Shown: positions 48,574 to 61,269, counted from the stretch's first letter. The stretch is 64,000 bases of DNA from Leucosporidium creatinivorum (GCA_001600635.1 BCKL01000001.1:848808-912807); one strand, 5' to 3'. Made by a program: numbers and translations. The notes: a model not told the origin generated them from the sequence alone.

Positions 48574-50577
48574 GCCGAGAAAGCGAGCCGAGGAGGAGGG
48601 CGAGGGTGGGAGCGAGGGGAGCGAGGGCTCGGCGATGGTCGAGGAGCTTCGGTCGAGGGCTGTGAAGGGTAGGAGGGCATTAGCTTATCCCGCTCCGGGA
48701 CGCCTACCATCAGAGCACCCTGCTCACCTGCTGTAGCTTGAGCTGAGCTCGAGCGCACGGACCTTGTTGTGAGGCAAGGGGAACGAGCGGCGATGCTTCT
48801 CGAAAGTTGGTCGGAGAGAGCTGTGGGAGAGAGAGCGAGGTCAGTTGGCGGTAGAGGAGGGGTCAAGTAGAGTACAGCACACCTTTGAGCAGTTGTAGCG
48901 GCGCCCTAGAGCTTCGATCCAGGGAGCACGAAGGGAGGCGAGGCGGAGGGGTGAGCAGCGCTGAACGAACGAGAGCTGTAGGCGAGTGGGGGAGGGTAGA
49001 GCGAGCTTCCAGATGAGCTTTGAGTAATCGGAGAGCAGTGCACGAGCTGTCGGAGACGAGTGAGTCGAAGTGAGAGACGAGTGATGGGTAGGAGCAAGAA
49101 AGCGGGTCGAGCTCGAAGCTGAGAGGGACCAGCCGGGTGGCGGTCGCGTAGCGAAAAGGTGTAGCTCCTCCGGCGAGCAGGTTGAAAGAGCTTCCTAGGG
49201 CATGCATGTAGCTCAGCATTGGCCCAGCTCTGTCTGCTCCGCGGTCAAACTGGCTCGGCGAGTTCGGCGATGGACGTCTGCTGGGAAAGAAGAGCGCAGA
49301 ACTGTACGCTTACAAGCGAGGCGTAAGAAGATGTATAATGCTTCACTCATCTTCTAGTCGAACAGAGCAGCTACATGGCTTCCGTCGCTCCCTACTGCCC
49401 GTTCGCCCTCGCCGAACTGAGCGCGCGCCGAGCGATTTCAGCGAGTCGTGCACCTGCCTAACGCCTCTCTTCGGCTTGAGCATGCCAGCGATTCTGTAGA
49501 GAAGTGCGTGAGCTGTTTCGACAGGTACCCGAGCTCCTCACAGCATCGGGAGCAGGTGGGCTCGCTGCCGAGAGCTCGGCTTTTAAACCGGGCGAGCAGG
49601 GAGCGCGAGGGGGGCTGCAGAGCGTCCGCTAGCTGCCCGTCACCTCTGTGGCTCTAGTAGACAGCTCATAAGATCGCACTGAGCCTCCCTCCGAGCCGAG
49701 TTGGAGCCAAAGAGCTGCAACCGAGCCAGCAAGTCCAAACCTTTCCCGACTCGCTATCTTGCTCTTCTCCCACATCCTGCTGGATTGATCGTTGCGTGAA
49801 GTATACACAAGCATGCTGCTCTCGCTCTCGTGAGAGCAGGCCCTTTAGACAGGGCTCTGCTGCCTGGATACAGGGCCGACTCTTGCTCGTGTGAAGTGCT
49901 CGGCGGACGTCGACCTTGAGCCTCTCTCTCTCTCTCTCAGCGAGGGATCGCAGAGCAGTTGCTCCGGCTCTTGTAGCGCTGGGGAGTCAATCTCACTCTA
50001 GATCACGAGGCGACCGCTTGAAGCCTAGCAATAGCTCTCGTACCCCTCCTCCTGCATATGTCGCCGACAGGCTCGCCGACGCCGCACCTTCGCCGAGCTC
50101 GCTCCGCGCTGCAGGTTTTTGTTGCCGGCCACGGAGATGAAGCAACCGCCGAAGGGCTATGTCAGAATCCGATGGATGGGCGAGTCGCTTGGAGCTGGAG
50201 ATGCACAGACTGCGACGGAAAGGGGCAACTCGGTCGAGGCTGCTCGGCGCTGATCGTGCTTTAGACGTGTCTGCCTTCGGCAACACCGCCGCTCTCTCTT
50301 CTCACCACGCTCTTCTAAACAGCTGACACATCTCTTCAAGGTCGCCAACCCTGAGTAAGACCGAATCTTGAGGCCGAGCCTCGTCACAGGAACTGCTCGG
50401 CGGTGCTCACTAGTCGGAGGGAACTCCCCGAGCGGTGGGGCGCGCATGCTTCCACACAGCGCGTTCTCCGAGTGAATGCGCTGGCCTGAGAGCTAAAAGC
50501 GAGTACTGTAGCGTCTTGGCTCGGCGCTGAGCAAGCTGGGAGTCCCGCCTCGCCGGGACGTCCGCCGAACTCAGCCG
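48574..50577. other. long conserved intergenic region, arm B
   Basis: This is the counterpart of 21727-23720. It includes a spliced-leader-like region (about 48740-49220) for the F-box gene, with a CTCCCACAG-type acceptor on the minus strand. Several open frames here are not shared with arm A, so no protein gene is supported. Confidence 0.5.
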
Positions 50578-50584
50578 TATAAAA
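50578..50584 (+). promoter_or_regulatory. TATA box of secreted-protein copy B
   Basis: TATAAAA, 62 bases before the ATG, in the same context (CGTATAAAAGGTGAGG) as in copy A. Confidence 0.65.
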
Positions 50585-50645
50585 GGTGAGGTAGCTGATC
50601 TATCTCTCTCTTTCCTACACCTCACTCCCACCCCAAGGCTTCAAG

Positions 50646-51461
50646 ATGCACTTCTCCCTTACCTCCTTCGCCAGCGCCGCCCTCTTCCTCGCCAGCCTCA
50701 GCTCGGCGCTGCCCACCAATGAAGCTCCCTCGGCGCTCGTCTCACGCGCTGCTGGACCTTCAGGCTCAGTCATCACGCCTGCTGGCGACACCGGCTACAG
50801 GGTGGGAGACGTGATCGCTCTCAAGTACAAGCGTGCTCTGCAAACCGGCTACGCCGTCACGAGCTCCCTCAATGTCACCCTCCGCACTTTCGACGGCAAG
50901 GTCACCTACAACGCTGTACGTACTCGGTATCTGTCTCTTCTCCTCATCGCTTTCTCGACGACACGCTACTATCGCCACTGACTCGTCCATACGGGCCACT
51001 GTGCAAACGCCGAGATCGCCGAGCTGACTCCTTCCCCCTCCCCTGCGCCCCTACAGAACGTCATCAACGTGAGTCGTCTCTCTACCGAGACGGTGCAAAA
51101 CAAGTCTGATCAACTCTACCCTCTCACAGCTCGCACAAACCCTCGCGCCCGCTTCCGAGGGAGCCGAGTTCATCGAGGCCCATCTTCGCCTCCCTCAGCT
51201 TGTGAGTGTGCTCATCAAGCTGCTCTACAAGAACCTGGCTGATGCCGCACTACTATACTCAGGCTGCTGGGTACGACTATCCCGCTCAGACCTCTTGGGT
51301 CGCTCGTAAGCTCATCCCCGAAGCTCGGGCTTTCCTCTCGGCTGTCTGCTGACCTTGCTCTCCTCCTAATAGACCTCGAGATCACCGAGACCCAAACTGG
51401 TTCTCTCGGTGCTGCACCCTTCCTCGCTGCCGCCCCTCGCATCACGGTACAGAACGCCTAG
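50646..51461 (+). CDS. small secreted protein, copy B
   Basis: Five exons (50646-50915, 51057-51068, 51130-51201, 51263-51305, 51373-51461) code for 161 residues. Exon 2 is only 12 nt (Asn-Val-Ile-Asn), as in copy A. The signal peptide is MHFSLTSFASAALFLASLSS. The mature chain keeps ITPAGDTGYRVGDVIALKYK, the single sequon NVT, 'LAQTLAPASEGAEFIEAHLR' and the end FLAAAPRITVQNA. It differs from copy A at a few residues (for example Lys to Arg in GYRVGD, and near the signal peptide). There are no mature cysteines. The family is not recognised, and expression in a regulated manner is suggested by its TATA box. Intact coding in both copies suggests that function is kept. Confidence 0.8.
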
Positions 51462-51857
51462 AGCGAGCTCGGTGCTGGGCACCCTCGGCTCGGCGCTCGT
51501 CGGCGCGGCTGGGGAGAATCGCACCACCCCTCCTGTAGCCCTCCGCAGCCTTCTCGTCACAGGCAATCTATTAGTACCCCTTGCGACTCCCTGCACCTCT
51601 CAGGTCAACTTTCGACAAGCGAGGCAGCGAACCGCTCTCGGCGACTCAGCTCGGTCGAGATGGGAACGTCCGTGGTCGTGTTGCGAGGCGAGAGAACTAT
51701 ACACACCAGCTAAGCCAGGCTACACAGAGAGGTCGACTCATTCATGTCCGGTAGGAACGAGCATCCAAGCAAGCGAGAGAGGTCTAGGAAATGGGAGAAG
51801 GGAATGCTAGTTGAGAGAGAGGTATGGTAAGGCTGCGGGGGGAGGGGAGAGATGCGG
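51462..51857. other. 3' flank of secreted copy B, end of the duplication
   Basis: The duplicated sequence fades near 51578. The rest is a unique convergent region before the PUF-protein stop. No gene is supported. Confidence 0.45.
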
Positions 51858-54800
51858 TCACTGCGATGGGCGAGATGCTTGCGAGGCTGCAGGAAGGGAA
51901 GCAGGTCAGCGAATGCTCGGCGAGCGCGAAGACGAGGCTCCGACTTACAGTCGTAGTAGCCTCCACCGGCGTCGGAAGAGTTGCTGAACGAAGTGGAACG
52001 GAAGTTGTAGGGGATGCTGCCCCCTGAAGGCGAGCCAAGGGGAGAGAATGGCGAGAAGTCGTAGCTCGGCGGGCTGAAGAGCGGGGGCGGCGCGGGCGAA
52101 AGGTGCGGCGAGGTGTTGACTCCAGGTCCGAGGGGAGGTCCGGGCGAGGCTGAGAGGTAAGGCGAGCCGGTGTAGGGGTAGGCGGAGATTTGGGGCGAGG
52201 ATTGGTAGTAGGGGTAGGAGGGAGCGCCTTGCGAGTATGGCGCCTGGAAGGGGGGCGCGCTGTAGCCCATGCCGTACGCCTGATAATCGCCGTAGGGCAT
52301 CGGTGGAGGCGGGTAGGCTCCAACTCCGGGGTACTGCTGCTGCATCCACTGCTGCTGGAGAGGCGCCTGCTGTTGCTGCTGCTGAGGCTGGAAGGTGGGA
52401 GCCGAGCCGAACGGGGGCGAGTTGCTGGGAGCACCTTGGTAGGTCATGCCGAGCTCCTCGACGAGCTTGCGATAAGCGGGCACCGCCGAGACGCGGAGGG
52501 CTAGGAGGGTGACGCGAACTCGCTCGGCCATCGAGTCTCGCTCCGACTGGTCGATGAAGGACGAGTTGAGGATCTTGCTGATGCACGCGGTGCCGTGGAT
52601 TTGATCGCCTGTTGAGCGAGTGAGGCAGTGTTAGCGATGGGCGAGAGAAGGGGAGGAAGATCCGACGCACCGAGAATGTCCTCGAGGGTTTTGGCCTCGG
52701 GCGCGAAGATGGCATCGAGGAGCATGCGAGCTGCCGCAGGGTCGACGCGCTGGTTGATGATCTTGAGCACGGCGCCTGATGCGAGCTTGTGGGTGCAGAG
52801 GTGGGCGAGGTGCGGCGAGAAGCGAGGAGCGAGGAGACGGTAGCGGCCGGGGAGGTTGGACGTGTCGAGGAGCCAAGTGACCAGGAGTGCTCCGTTCGAG
52901 CTCGTCGCCAGAGGGATCGAGTTGAGGATGATGGCGATGGCGACTCGCTTGATGTTGAGGGCGCTGGAGAGCGGGTTCTCGAGCGTCTGACGAGTACTGC
53001 GAGCGCCGAAGCGACCTGATCCGATCTCCCAGCAGCGATCAACCATGGCGTCGAAGATGAAGTCGTTGGTGGGAGTGCCGAATCGAAGAGCTCCTTGGAC
53101 GACGTAGTTACCGACTGTAGGAGGTGAGCGAGGTCAGCTCGGTCTCGCGTCGCTTGTCGTGAGGAAAAGCCGACTCACAGTCGTTGAGGAGCAGCGGAGG
53201 CGTGAAGGGCGCGAGGTTCTGCTCGATGATGGCGAACTCCTCGGTCGACTGCACGCTCGAGATGATTTTCTGAATGGCCCAGGTGCCGTTCTTGTGAGTG
53301 CTGCAGAGCAGGAGCGATGTCAGCGGGAGGCGAAGCTCGAAGGAGGGGAAGTTGGCCTACCCAATAGATGCGAGATGAGGAGCAATGCGCTCGAGGAGAG
53401 CCATCCTGGCTGCGGGAGAAGCTCGCTCGAAGATCTGGGTGGCGAGGAGTCGAGGTCAGCGAGCAGCGTGATTTGTGTTAACGAGGCGACACACCTTCTG
53501 TATCAGAGTGTTGCCTGCGTGCGAAAGAGGGAGTCAGCGGTGCGCCAGAATTGAGCCGAAGTCGAGCAGCTCACCGATGTAGTCGGACGAGAGGGCGACA
53601 CACTCCTCTAGCAAGTCGTATGCAATCTGCGGACGCACAGAAGGCCGTCAGCGAGCTTTCAGTTAGTAAACAAGAGAGTGAGTCTCACCGAATCTACCTC
53701 CTCGACCGAGATCTGCGAGTCCAATCTCTTGCGAATGTCGCGCAATCTCGGCGCATCGGCGGTCGAGTAGCGACGAGAGAGGCTAGGGTCGTTCATGGTG
53801 TTAAGAGGGATGGAGGTGTAGTATGTGACGGGAGGGCGAGGCTCTGCGATGGAGAGGCCGGGGATCAGCGACGAGCTCGGAGAACAGGAGCGGGAGAACT
53901 CACCAGCGACAGCCTGCACATGCACTTCGGTCATAGGACCATCGCCACTCAGCTCCCTCATCAACAACTGCGTCTCGTTGACAGTCGCCTTGGCCGTCTC
54001 AATACCCGACTCATCTCCCTCGGCCGTGGCGACGCCGTTGGCCTGGAGGACTCCGGCGCTGGCGTACTGCCCGTTGCCGGCCAGCCCCATGACGAGGTTG
54101 CTCCTGTAATCCTGAAGCGCCCCATCGGCGACCTGACGCTCGACTGAGACGCCTCCTACGCCGTTGAGCTGTTGTAGAGCGTGGTAGGTGGAGGGGAGCG
54201 AGCCGATGCCGTTTGGAGAAGTTGAGCCATTGAGCGTCGTGTTGGTCGAGTCGCCGAAAGGACCGTTGATGATCTTGGTAGGGACCTTGGCGAAGCCGAT
54301 GCGGACGGCTCCGACTTCGGCGCCGAGGATCTCGCGGCCGTTGAGCGTCTTGCGAGCGGAGACGGCGTCGTCGAGGCGTTCGAAGTTGATGAACTGGAGA
54401 GAAAGAAGCTGAGTCAGCACACGTGCCAACAGAGGGAGGATGCGTAGAGAACGCACTCCGCAGGACTTGTGAGTGAGGACTCGAGCCGACTCGATGGGGC
54501 CGAAAGGCGAGAAGATGGCGAGGAGATGGTTCGGCGTGGTGCTGTCGGTGTGAAAGCGAAGGTCAGCCCGGATCTTCATCATTGAGAACAGAATGAGCTC
54601 GACTAACGAAGAAGGGATGCTTCCGATCCACAACGCCCTAGTCGGCGCCGTCTGCAAGCTCATCTCTCCCATCCCATTTCCTCCCTGCATCTGACTGCCG
54701 ACGACCACAGGCCCCGCCGCCGTCCTCATATGCGCCAAAGACGAAGCCGGACCCGCCAGCGCTGCGTCCTTGCCAAAGCCGATGCGAACCATGCCGCTCG

Positions 54801-57057
54801 TCTTGGTCAATTGACCGCCGAGACGATTGAGGACGTCCTCCTTAGCGTGGATGGCGTCTTGGACGGAAACGAAGTTGATGAAGCCGCATTCCTGTAGTCG
54901 CGAGGGAGGAGAATGGAGACGAGACAGCAAGGAGGGTCAGCTCGGCGCTGAACTCGACCTCGGCGTCGTCCGAGCTCACCTTCTCCGGGATCAGCCTCAG
55001 ACTCTCGATAGCTCCATAGGGCGCAAAGACGGCCTGCAGCTCAGCGGGCGAGGTCCTAGGATCGAGGTTGCCGACCCAGAGGCTGCGAGTCGGTTGCTGG
55101 ATGGGAGGAGTGAGGGAGACGGCGCCGGGGCCGGCGGTGACGGAGGAGGAAGAGCCGGGGTGGGTAGCGTCGGGAGTGAGAGGGCGGGAGGAGGTCGTCC
55201 AGGTGGCAGCCTGTTGGATCGAGAAGGAGGGGAGAGGAGCGAGGGGGGAAAAGGTCAGCACCGAGCTCGGGCGAAAAGCGAAAGGAACGTGAAGAGACCG
55301 AGACACTCACATCATCCTGACTAATGCTCAACCCCCTCATTCCCCTTGCCATCACACTAGCAGCACCTCCAGGATACTCGCTCGCCATCCCTCCACTCTC
55401 ATACGCATGAGGCGTCACTCCCGTCGACGTCCCCGCCCTCCTCCTCATGAACACCTCCCTCGAATCATCCAAGATACCAATCGTCGCTGCACGGGTACGA
55501 GACGAGGTAGGACTGAGAGGGGAACGAGCGTCGGCGCTGCTTGCGGAAGGATCCTCCTGCGCGGTGGTTGAGTAGAGCAGGCGAGTCGAGTCGTCCGAGT
55601 TGGTCGAACGGTGGTAAGAGGATCCCGTCTCGTGGAGGTAGGGGTCGTCGTACACTTCTCCTCCAGCGCCGGGGGTGACGGGCGTCGAGGAGGAGAAGAG
55701 GGAGGCAGTCGAGTTGCCGGGGAGACCGTTGAGCGAAGCGAGACCAGGGCGAGAGAAGGTGGCGACCGTGTTGCTGCGCATGCGAGTCTGCTGCTGCTGC
55801 TGTTGGCCAAAACTATTAAACGCCGAGGGACGGAGACTGCCCGTCGACCCGAGGCGCTGCATGGGCGAAGCCGACGAAGAGAGACTCGAGCTCCTTCCCA
55901 GACTTCTCGTTCCCGCTCCTCCTCCTCCCGCGAGCGACGAGAGCTCCCCTCCGCTCTGCTCGGAAAAGGGTCCGAACCCTCCCACCGGCGAATCGTTGTC
56001 GAGACCGAGGTAGTCGAGCGTCCTGTGCGAGTCCTCTCCGTACGTGCTTCCCTCGGGACTCCTCAACCCGTCCATCACGCCGCTCTTGCTCGCACTCGCG
56101 CCGACCGAGGGTCCCGCTCCTCCCGAGACACCTCCTCCACCGACAACGACCGGCTCGGCAGGCGTCCATCCTCCGCTGCTGAAAACGTTGGGACCGAAAG
56201 CGTTGCTCAGTCCAGAAGGCGAAGGGAGGGTGAGCGAGCCACTTCGAAGGCGATTGGAGGGCGAGGAAGAGGTCGAAGAGGTCGTGGTGGGGAGGCCCGA
56301 GGTCGCCGAGGCGTTGTTGGGAGGCATGGGGATGGGGAGAGGGTTCGGAAGGAGCGAGGAGGAGAAGGCGAAATCGTTGGGAGGGGGATGGGTAGCGCTG
56401 GGAGTGGTGTGCCCCGAGCCGGGGAGGGAGTGCGAGGGTTCGACGACGGTGCCGTTGGGGCCGAGGAGGCTACCGGCGAGGTGTCGAGCGTTGAGGTGGA
56501 AGGTGGAGGGAAGGGTGTCTGCTCGAGGTCGGCGTTGCAGGCCGGGAGGGACTCCGGAGTTGAGCGAGGGGGAAGCGGTCGGCTCGTGCTCTTGGACCGT
56601 AGGGAGAGGAATCGTCGACGTCGAGCCGAGCGAGGGATCGACCGCACTGTTGTAGCCGACTACGGGGTTGCTGGTCTGCACGGGCGAGAGGGAAGGCGAG
56701 AGGGAAGGCGAACGCGAGTAAGAGGAGCCGACTCCTTCGCTCTGCTGCAGCTCCCGAGTCCTGTTGGGAGGGCGAGAATGGGTCAGTACGACGCTCTGGT
56801 GTTTGGCATGTGAAACCCTGCATCCTTTGCCCTCGCCAAGCTCCTCTCGCCCAACTTTGAGACTGCGCGCCGCACGACCGAGCGACACGCAAATTCCCAG
56901 GGTAAAGGCGAGCAGCTGCAGCTCTGTAGCTTGCAGCGCTGTAACTTGTAGTAAAGCAACGTATACCACCTCCTCACCCCTGGAAACTCAAGACTCACCT
57001 CCTTGAAAGCGGGTTAGGCGAGCTCTTCCCGCTGCCCGTGTCGGTGTAGCCGGACAT
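51858..57057 (-). CDS. JSN1: JSN1/PUF1-type RNA-binding protein (RRM + Pumilio)
   Basis: This very long gene begins MSGYTDTGSGKSSPNPLSRR. A 238-nt intron, among the longest here, follows the first exon. The N-terminal third is disordered and Ser/Pro-rich, with 'NRLRSGSLTLPSPSGLSNAF' and 'SRTRAATIGILDDSREVFMR', the phosphosite-like patches known in this family. RRM-like segments follow: RSLWVGNLDPRTSPAELQAV with FAPYGAIESLRLIPEK, then ECGFINFVSVQDAIHAKEDV, and ALWIGSIPSS with LAIFSPFGPIESARVLTHKS CGFINF. The Pumilio repeats include AARMALLERI, 'THKNGTWAIQKIISSVQSTE', 'NDFGNYVVQGALRFGTPTND' and 'THKLASGAVLKIINQRVDPA'. A Gln/Pro/Tyr-rich C-terminus ends the protein; the stop at 51858 depends on a last-intron choice. 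Family members bind 3' UTRs of mRNAs for membrane-linked proteins. Confidence 0.85.
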
Positions 57058-58027
57058 GCTGCTCCTTGGTAGCTCTGGAGAACTGCTCTTATTCTATTGC
57101 GCTGTACTTGTGCTCCGAGAGCTGCTCGAGTCGCTTTGTGGTCGGTGGACGGCGAGGAGAGCTGGAGGAGAGGTCGTGACGCGGGAGGTGGGATGAGATG
57201 AAGCCGCTAAGTGTAGGCTTGGAGGCTGTAGGGCGGTAAAGAAATGCTGGCTAGTAGATTGGAATGCTGCAGCGAGATTGTCCTGTACGAGGGCGGAAGG
57301 GGCTGCTGAGAGCGCAACGAGGAGGGGATCCGCGCGCGCCTGGGGCCTTTTGGTGAAGATGAAAAGGTGTAGCAGAGTAGGTAGAAGCCTGCCGTAGAGA
57401 GAAGGGTGCAAATCCAGCCGAGAAGGTGTGGCTCGTGTATAAGCGAGGAAGACGAAGGAGGCGAAGGGGGATCGCTGGTTTCGCCGCGTCTACAGCTCGG
57501 CTTCGGAAGCGGTTTTAAGCTGTTGATAGTGAAGGCTGACTAGCAGCAGCAGCTGAAAGGGTCGAGCTAAGATAAACCCTGGCTTTGCCTCTTTGCAATC
57601 CTACCAGCATGGCGAAGTGGGAGCCGAGCTGGAGCCTCCTCCTTCGCATGCGCCGAACGCGAGCTGTAGCTGACCAGAGGAAGTTTCAGAGCAGGGGAGG
57701 ACTACAACTAGCCGCACAATACAAGTCCGAGCCTCACAACCTCGTTCGCAGCTCCTTGAAGCTGCCCTTGCCGCTGCTTGCGGGCTCGGTGTTCGCTGAG
57801 AGCGCTGACAAGTGCTCGCCCCTGCTGCTGGAGACCGTCGCGCAGTGTGCTGAGCGCATACATAGCTCCATCTTGTCACCCAGCGAACTCGAGTATCTGC
57901 CGTGCAACGAGCACCGACTGCCAGAAACTGCTCCTCCCTCGGCGATCGGTTCGGTCCTCTTTCCTTGCTCTCCCACCTCAGCCCACAGCTCCAAAGTGGA
58001 GGTTAATATATTCTCACCACATCACCA
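57058..58027. other. PUF-gene promoter and MZM1 3' flank
   Basis: About 970 bases without a supported gene. The part near the PUF start is likely its 5' UTR and promoter. Short frames exist, but none has protein-like conservation that I can recognise. Confidence 0.45.
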
Positions 58028-58632
58028 TCATGCACTAGCTCCCCCACAGCAACCGGCGCTCGCCTCCTCCTTGACCGGCGCCTTCCGCCTCCGCCTCCTC
58101 ACGGTGCCCTCGCTACCCGGCTGCGTCGGCCTCATCTCCCTCGCCTCCGTCTGCTTGGGCGCCCTAATGGTCTCATTGTCGCCCCGCTCGGTCTCCTCGG
58201 TGAAGCGCAAGCTGTAGACTCCCTCCGCGTTTGCCTTGCCTTGGACGACGTTCTTGCGGAGGTAAGAGGCGATCTCAAAGGCGGATTGGATGTGCTCGTC
58301 AACTTCTGTAGGGGAGAGAGGTGCTGGTGGTGGTCTACTGGTAGATGCGAGGGCTGATGCCGAAGGGATGAAGCGGTTGAAGAGGATGCGAGTTTGGCGG
58401 TGGGCGTCTGCAAGGGTTAGGAGGGTGAGTAGGAGCAGAGGCAGAGGGATAACGAGGTGCAGAACTTGCTGGTGAGAGCGTGAGAGTCTCCCTTAAAGGT
58501 GAAGCGCTGAGCGCGAATCAAGGCCTGCGAAGAGGGAGCGACGAGTTAGCTAATGAGGTGCAGGGCTGAAGCAGTATAGCTCACCCTGTAGCCAGCAGCA
58601 GCACGAGCGAGTTGGGCGGGAGAGAGGCTCAT
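58028..58632 (-). CDS. MZM1: mitochondrial complex III assembly factor Mzm1 (LYR family)
   Basis: There are three exons. It starts MSLSPAQLARAAAGYRALIR AQRFTFKGDS, with the LYR-type motif as Gly-Tyr-Arg and the F/W-K-G-D that follows it. 'NAHRQTRILFNRFIPSASA' comes next, then HIQSAFEIASYLRKNVVQGK and FTEETERGDNETIRAP, which matches the conserved TELGDNETI of yeast Mzm1. The basic C-terminal tail (RRRRRKAPVKEEASAGCCGG ASA) is longer than in yeast. Mzm1 is a matrix chaperone that holds the Rieske protein Rip1 before it joins complex III. The second intron (58469-58408) uses a GC donor (A|GCAAGT) instead of GT. Start codons of MZM1 and the next gene are divergent, 266 bases apart. Confidence 0.88.
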
Positions 58633-58898
58633 TCTCGAGATGTAGGCGATTGAGAGCAGCGAACGGTTCGAGTCAGTGTAAGGGGCGAACGAGGCGACGA
58701 AGGTCACTCTCCCGCGCTATTCGTCCCAAACCTCGCGACTATCGCATACAGCTACAGGACTACACGAGAAGCCAACCTATCGACCCTCCTTGCTACTCTA
58801 CACCCCTACAACCCTCTCGACACGCCAATAGTCGAGCTCCAGCGCTCAGCTCACCTGCCCCACCGTTTCAGCGCTCGGCGCTTCCCTCACGAGCCAAG

Positions 58899-61269
58899 AT
58901 GTCACGAGTCCAGCGAGGGCCCTCGACGATGACCGTGGCCATTCTCATCACTGCCATGTTGGCCGCAGGGTGCAGCAATTCGCTATGGAGCAAATGGCAG
59001 GTGAGCGCTCTTATCAGCCTCCCCCGCTCTCCGCTCGGCTCTCGTCAGCTGACTTTCTCTTGACATCGTACAGGACATGCAATGCGTAGCCAACTGCTCC
59101 TCGCCCGACCCTGCACAACGGAAAGTCTTTGAACGTAGGTCCAACGCCCATCTCGCTCCCCTCCAACCGCTCGGGACTCCGGGGCCTCCAGCTAATCTAT
59201 TCGTTATCTCTGACACCATACAACAGAACCCGTATGGCAGACGGCTACAATGTTCCTGGGCGAGATGCTCTGTACGTGGCTTCATCCTCTTCCCTTCTTC
59301 CCCACCCTCGCCAGACCCTCGCGTTGCGACGCCCTTCGCTAATCTCGTCCGCTTCCCACAACGACAGGCCTCATCGCCTTCCGTTTCCTCAACTCTCGAC
59401 TCAACCCCTGGTCTCCCAAATCCCACGCCCGTCGTCAAGCTTCCTCCTCCGCCCGCGCCGCCGCTCTCGCTTCGCAATCTGCACGTCTGCACACGGCTCC
59501 CCTCTCTCGGCCCGACGAGTCGGCCATTTTCTTCAACGAGTCGGCAATCTCTATGCACGAGGGCGAGGCGAGGGAAGGCGTCAAGGTGGTGGTGGAGCAA
59601 GAGGAGAGGGTGTTGGATTGGAAGAAGGCAGCGCTCTTTTGGGCACCGGCGGCTTGCGATATCTGCGGTACAACAGCTAGTATGTTCCTTCTCCTGTCGC
59701 CCCCTTTCTCCCGCCGACTGCTGACCCTGAACTCGGCGCATAGTGAACGTCGGCCTCCTCTTCGTCCCCGTCTCCATCTACCAAATGCTTCGCGGCGCCC
59801 TAGTCCTCTGGGTCGGCGTCTTCAGCGTCATCTTCCTCCATCGCAAGCTCACCAAGGCGCAATGGACCGCCCTGGCGACCGTCATGCTCGGCATCGCCGT
59901 TGTTGGTTGCTCGAGCTTGACGGGAAGCAAGGAAGAGGCGGTGGAGAACGCTGCGGCTGCCGAGGAGCCGGCGGTCAGTCCGCTGGCGGGTGTGCTGTTG
60001 ATCATTGTGGCACAGGTCTTGTGAGTTACGAGATTGGTGAGGCGACGAGAGGGCTCGGCGCTGACTGTCTTCCGTTCGCGTTTGTCTCCCCCTCTTGCGC
60101 TTTGTTCCATCTCTACAGCAGTACGTTTCATTCTTTTAGTACTCAGACTCGCCCCAGAAGCGACGTACTGACCGCCCCTGCCCTCTCCAGCTGCCTCCCA
60201 ATTCGTCCTCGAAGAGAAGATCATGGAGTCCAACTCTGTAGACCCTCTCGTTCGTCCTCGTCCCCTCCTCTTTTCCCTCTCCCCCACTCACCGTCCTCCT
60301 GTACAGCTCGCCGCGGGCTACGAAGGCACCTCAGGCCTCATCACCACCCTCCTCGGCCTCCTCATTCTCAACCGCTTTATCGGTCAGACGCCAGCGGGCC
60401 AGGGAGGATACTTTGACGCGCCTGAGGGATGGAGGCAGATTACGGAGAATGCGCCTGTGCTTTGGAGTAGTGTGGTCATTGCGTTCAGGTGAGTGAGGGC
60501 GAGAGGACAGCCGAGCGATATGGAGCAAGAGGCGAGATGAAGCTCGAACAATGGTGACCGACTCCTCGACGATCTTCTTCCCGCAGTATCGCTCTCTTCA
60601 ACGGTACTGGACTGGCCGTCACCAAGCTGTATGTCTCTCGCTGTCCTTCCTCGCCGAAGCCTCTCGCTGATCTCTCACTCGCTCGTCATCCCCTACTCCT
60701 TCCCTCCTTATCATTCAACGTCTGCTCCATCTCGCTCTTTCCTTTGTCACCAACCAACAGTATCTCCGCCACCGCTCGCTCCACCATCGACTCGTGCCGG
60801 ACGCTCGGCATTTGGGCCATCTCGCTCATGCTCGGCTGGGAGCACTTTAAATGGCTACAAGTCGTCGGCTTTGCTTTGCTTGTTTATGGAACATTGTGAG
60901 TAGCTTCTCTTCGCCTGCTTCCTTCGCTTCGCTAGGCGTTGTCTCGCTCAGCGGGAGGGCGGGCAGCGATGATCGTAAAAGGATGGAGACGAGACGAGCT
61001 GCTGCTGACCCTACGCCTCATCACACAGCGTCTTCAACGGCATCACCACCTTCCCACACTGGACCGGCCTACACAAAGAAGCCCTGCCCGTCATCGTCCT
61101 CCCCTCGGACGCCGACCTCTCGGACGAAGAAGCCGCCTCCGACAACGATGAGGAGGAGGATATCGGTCGCTCGAGGAGCGTGGACGCGATGGGAAGGCCT
61201 GTGGCTCGGAGGAGTGGCAGTGGACGAAGGGGCGAGATCAGCCCGTTGCTGAAGAAGACTGGGGAGTAG
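58899..61269 (+). CDS. SLC35F6-type nucleotide-sugar transporter-like protein
   Basis: This is an EamA/drug-metabolite-superfamily membrane protein split by about eight introns. It starts MSRVQRGPSTMTVAILITAM LAAGCSNSLWSKWQD, which parallels the SLC35F6 N-terminus (small helix, then 'LxxKWxD'). It goes on with EPVWQTATMFLGEMLCLIAF, a basic/serine linker, 'DWKKAALFWAPAACDICGTT', 'NVGLLFVPVSIYQMLRGALV' and 'LTKAQWTALATVMLGIAVVG'. Later parts are 'AASQFVLEEKIME', YEGTSGLITTLLGLLILNRF, 'VIAFRIALFNGTGLAVTKL' and 'RSTIDSCRTLGIWAISLMLG' WEHF, with a final helix and an acidic tail. About ten membrane segments are likely. The cargo is unknown; in animals this family sits in lysosome or mitochondria-linked membranes. 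Exon joins between 59134 and 59560 are less sure. Confidence 0.75.

Larger units (their letters stand above)
48790..51578. repeat. arm B of a large inverted duplication
   Basis: Reverse-complement counterpart of about 20735-23500. The divergent gene pair has the same order, with start codons 2,073 bases apart here against 2,063 in arm A. Similarity in the secreted gene and the following intergenic region is high. Confidence 0.88.

Noticed and set aside
55611-56813. 400-codon open frame on the plus strand
   Set aside because: It is antisense to the disordered N-terminal part of the PUF gene, is Arg/Glu/Gly-rich and has no recognisable domain. GC-rich coding DNA gives such frames by chance.
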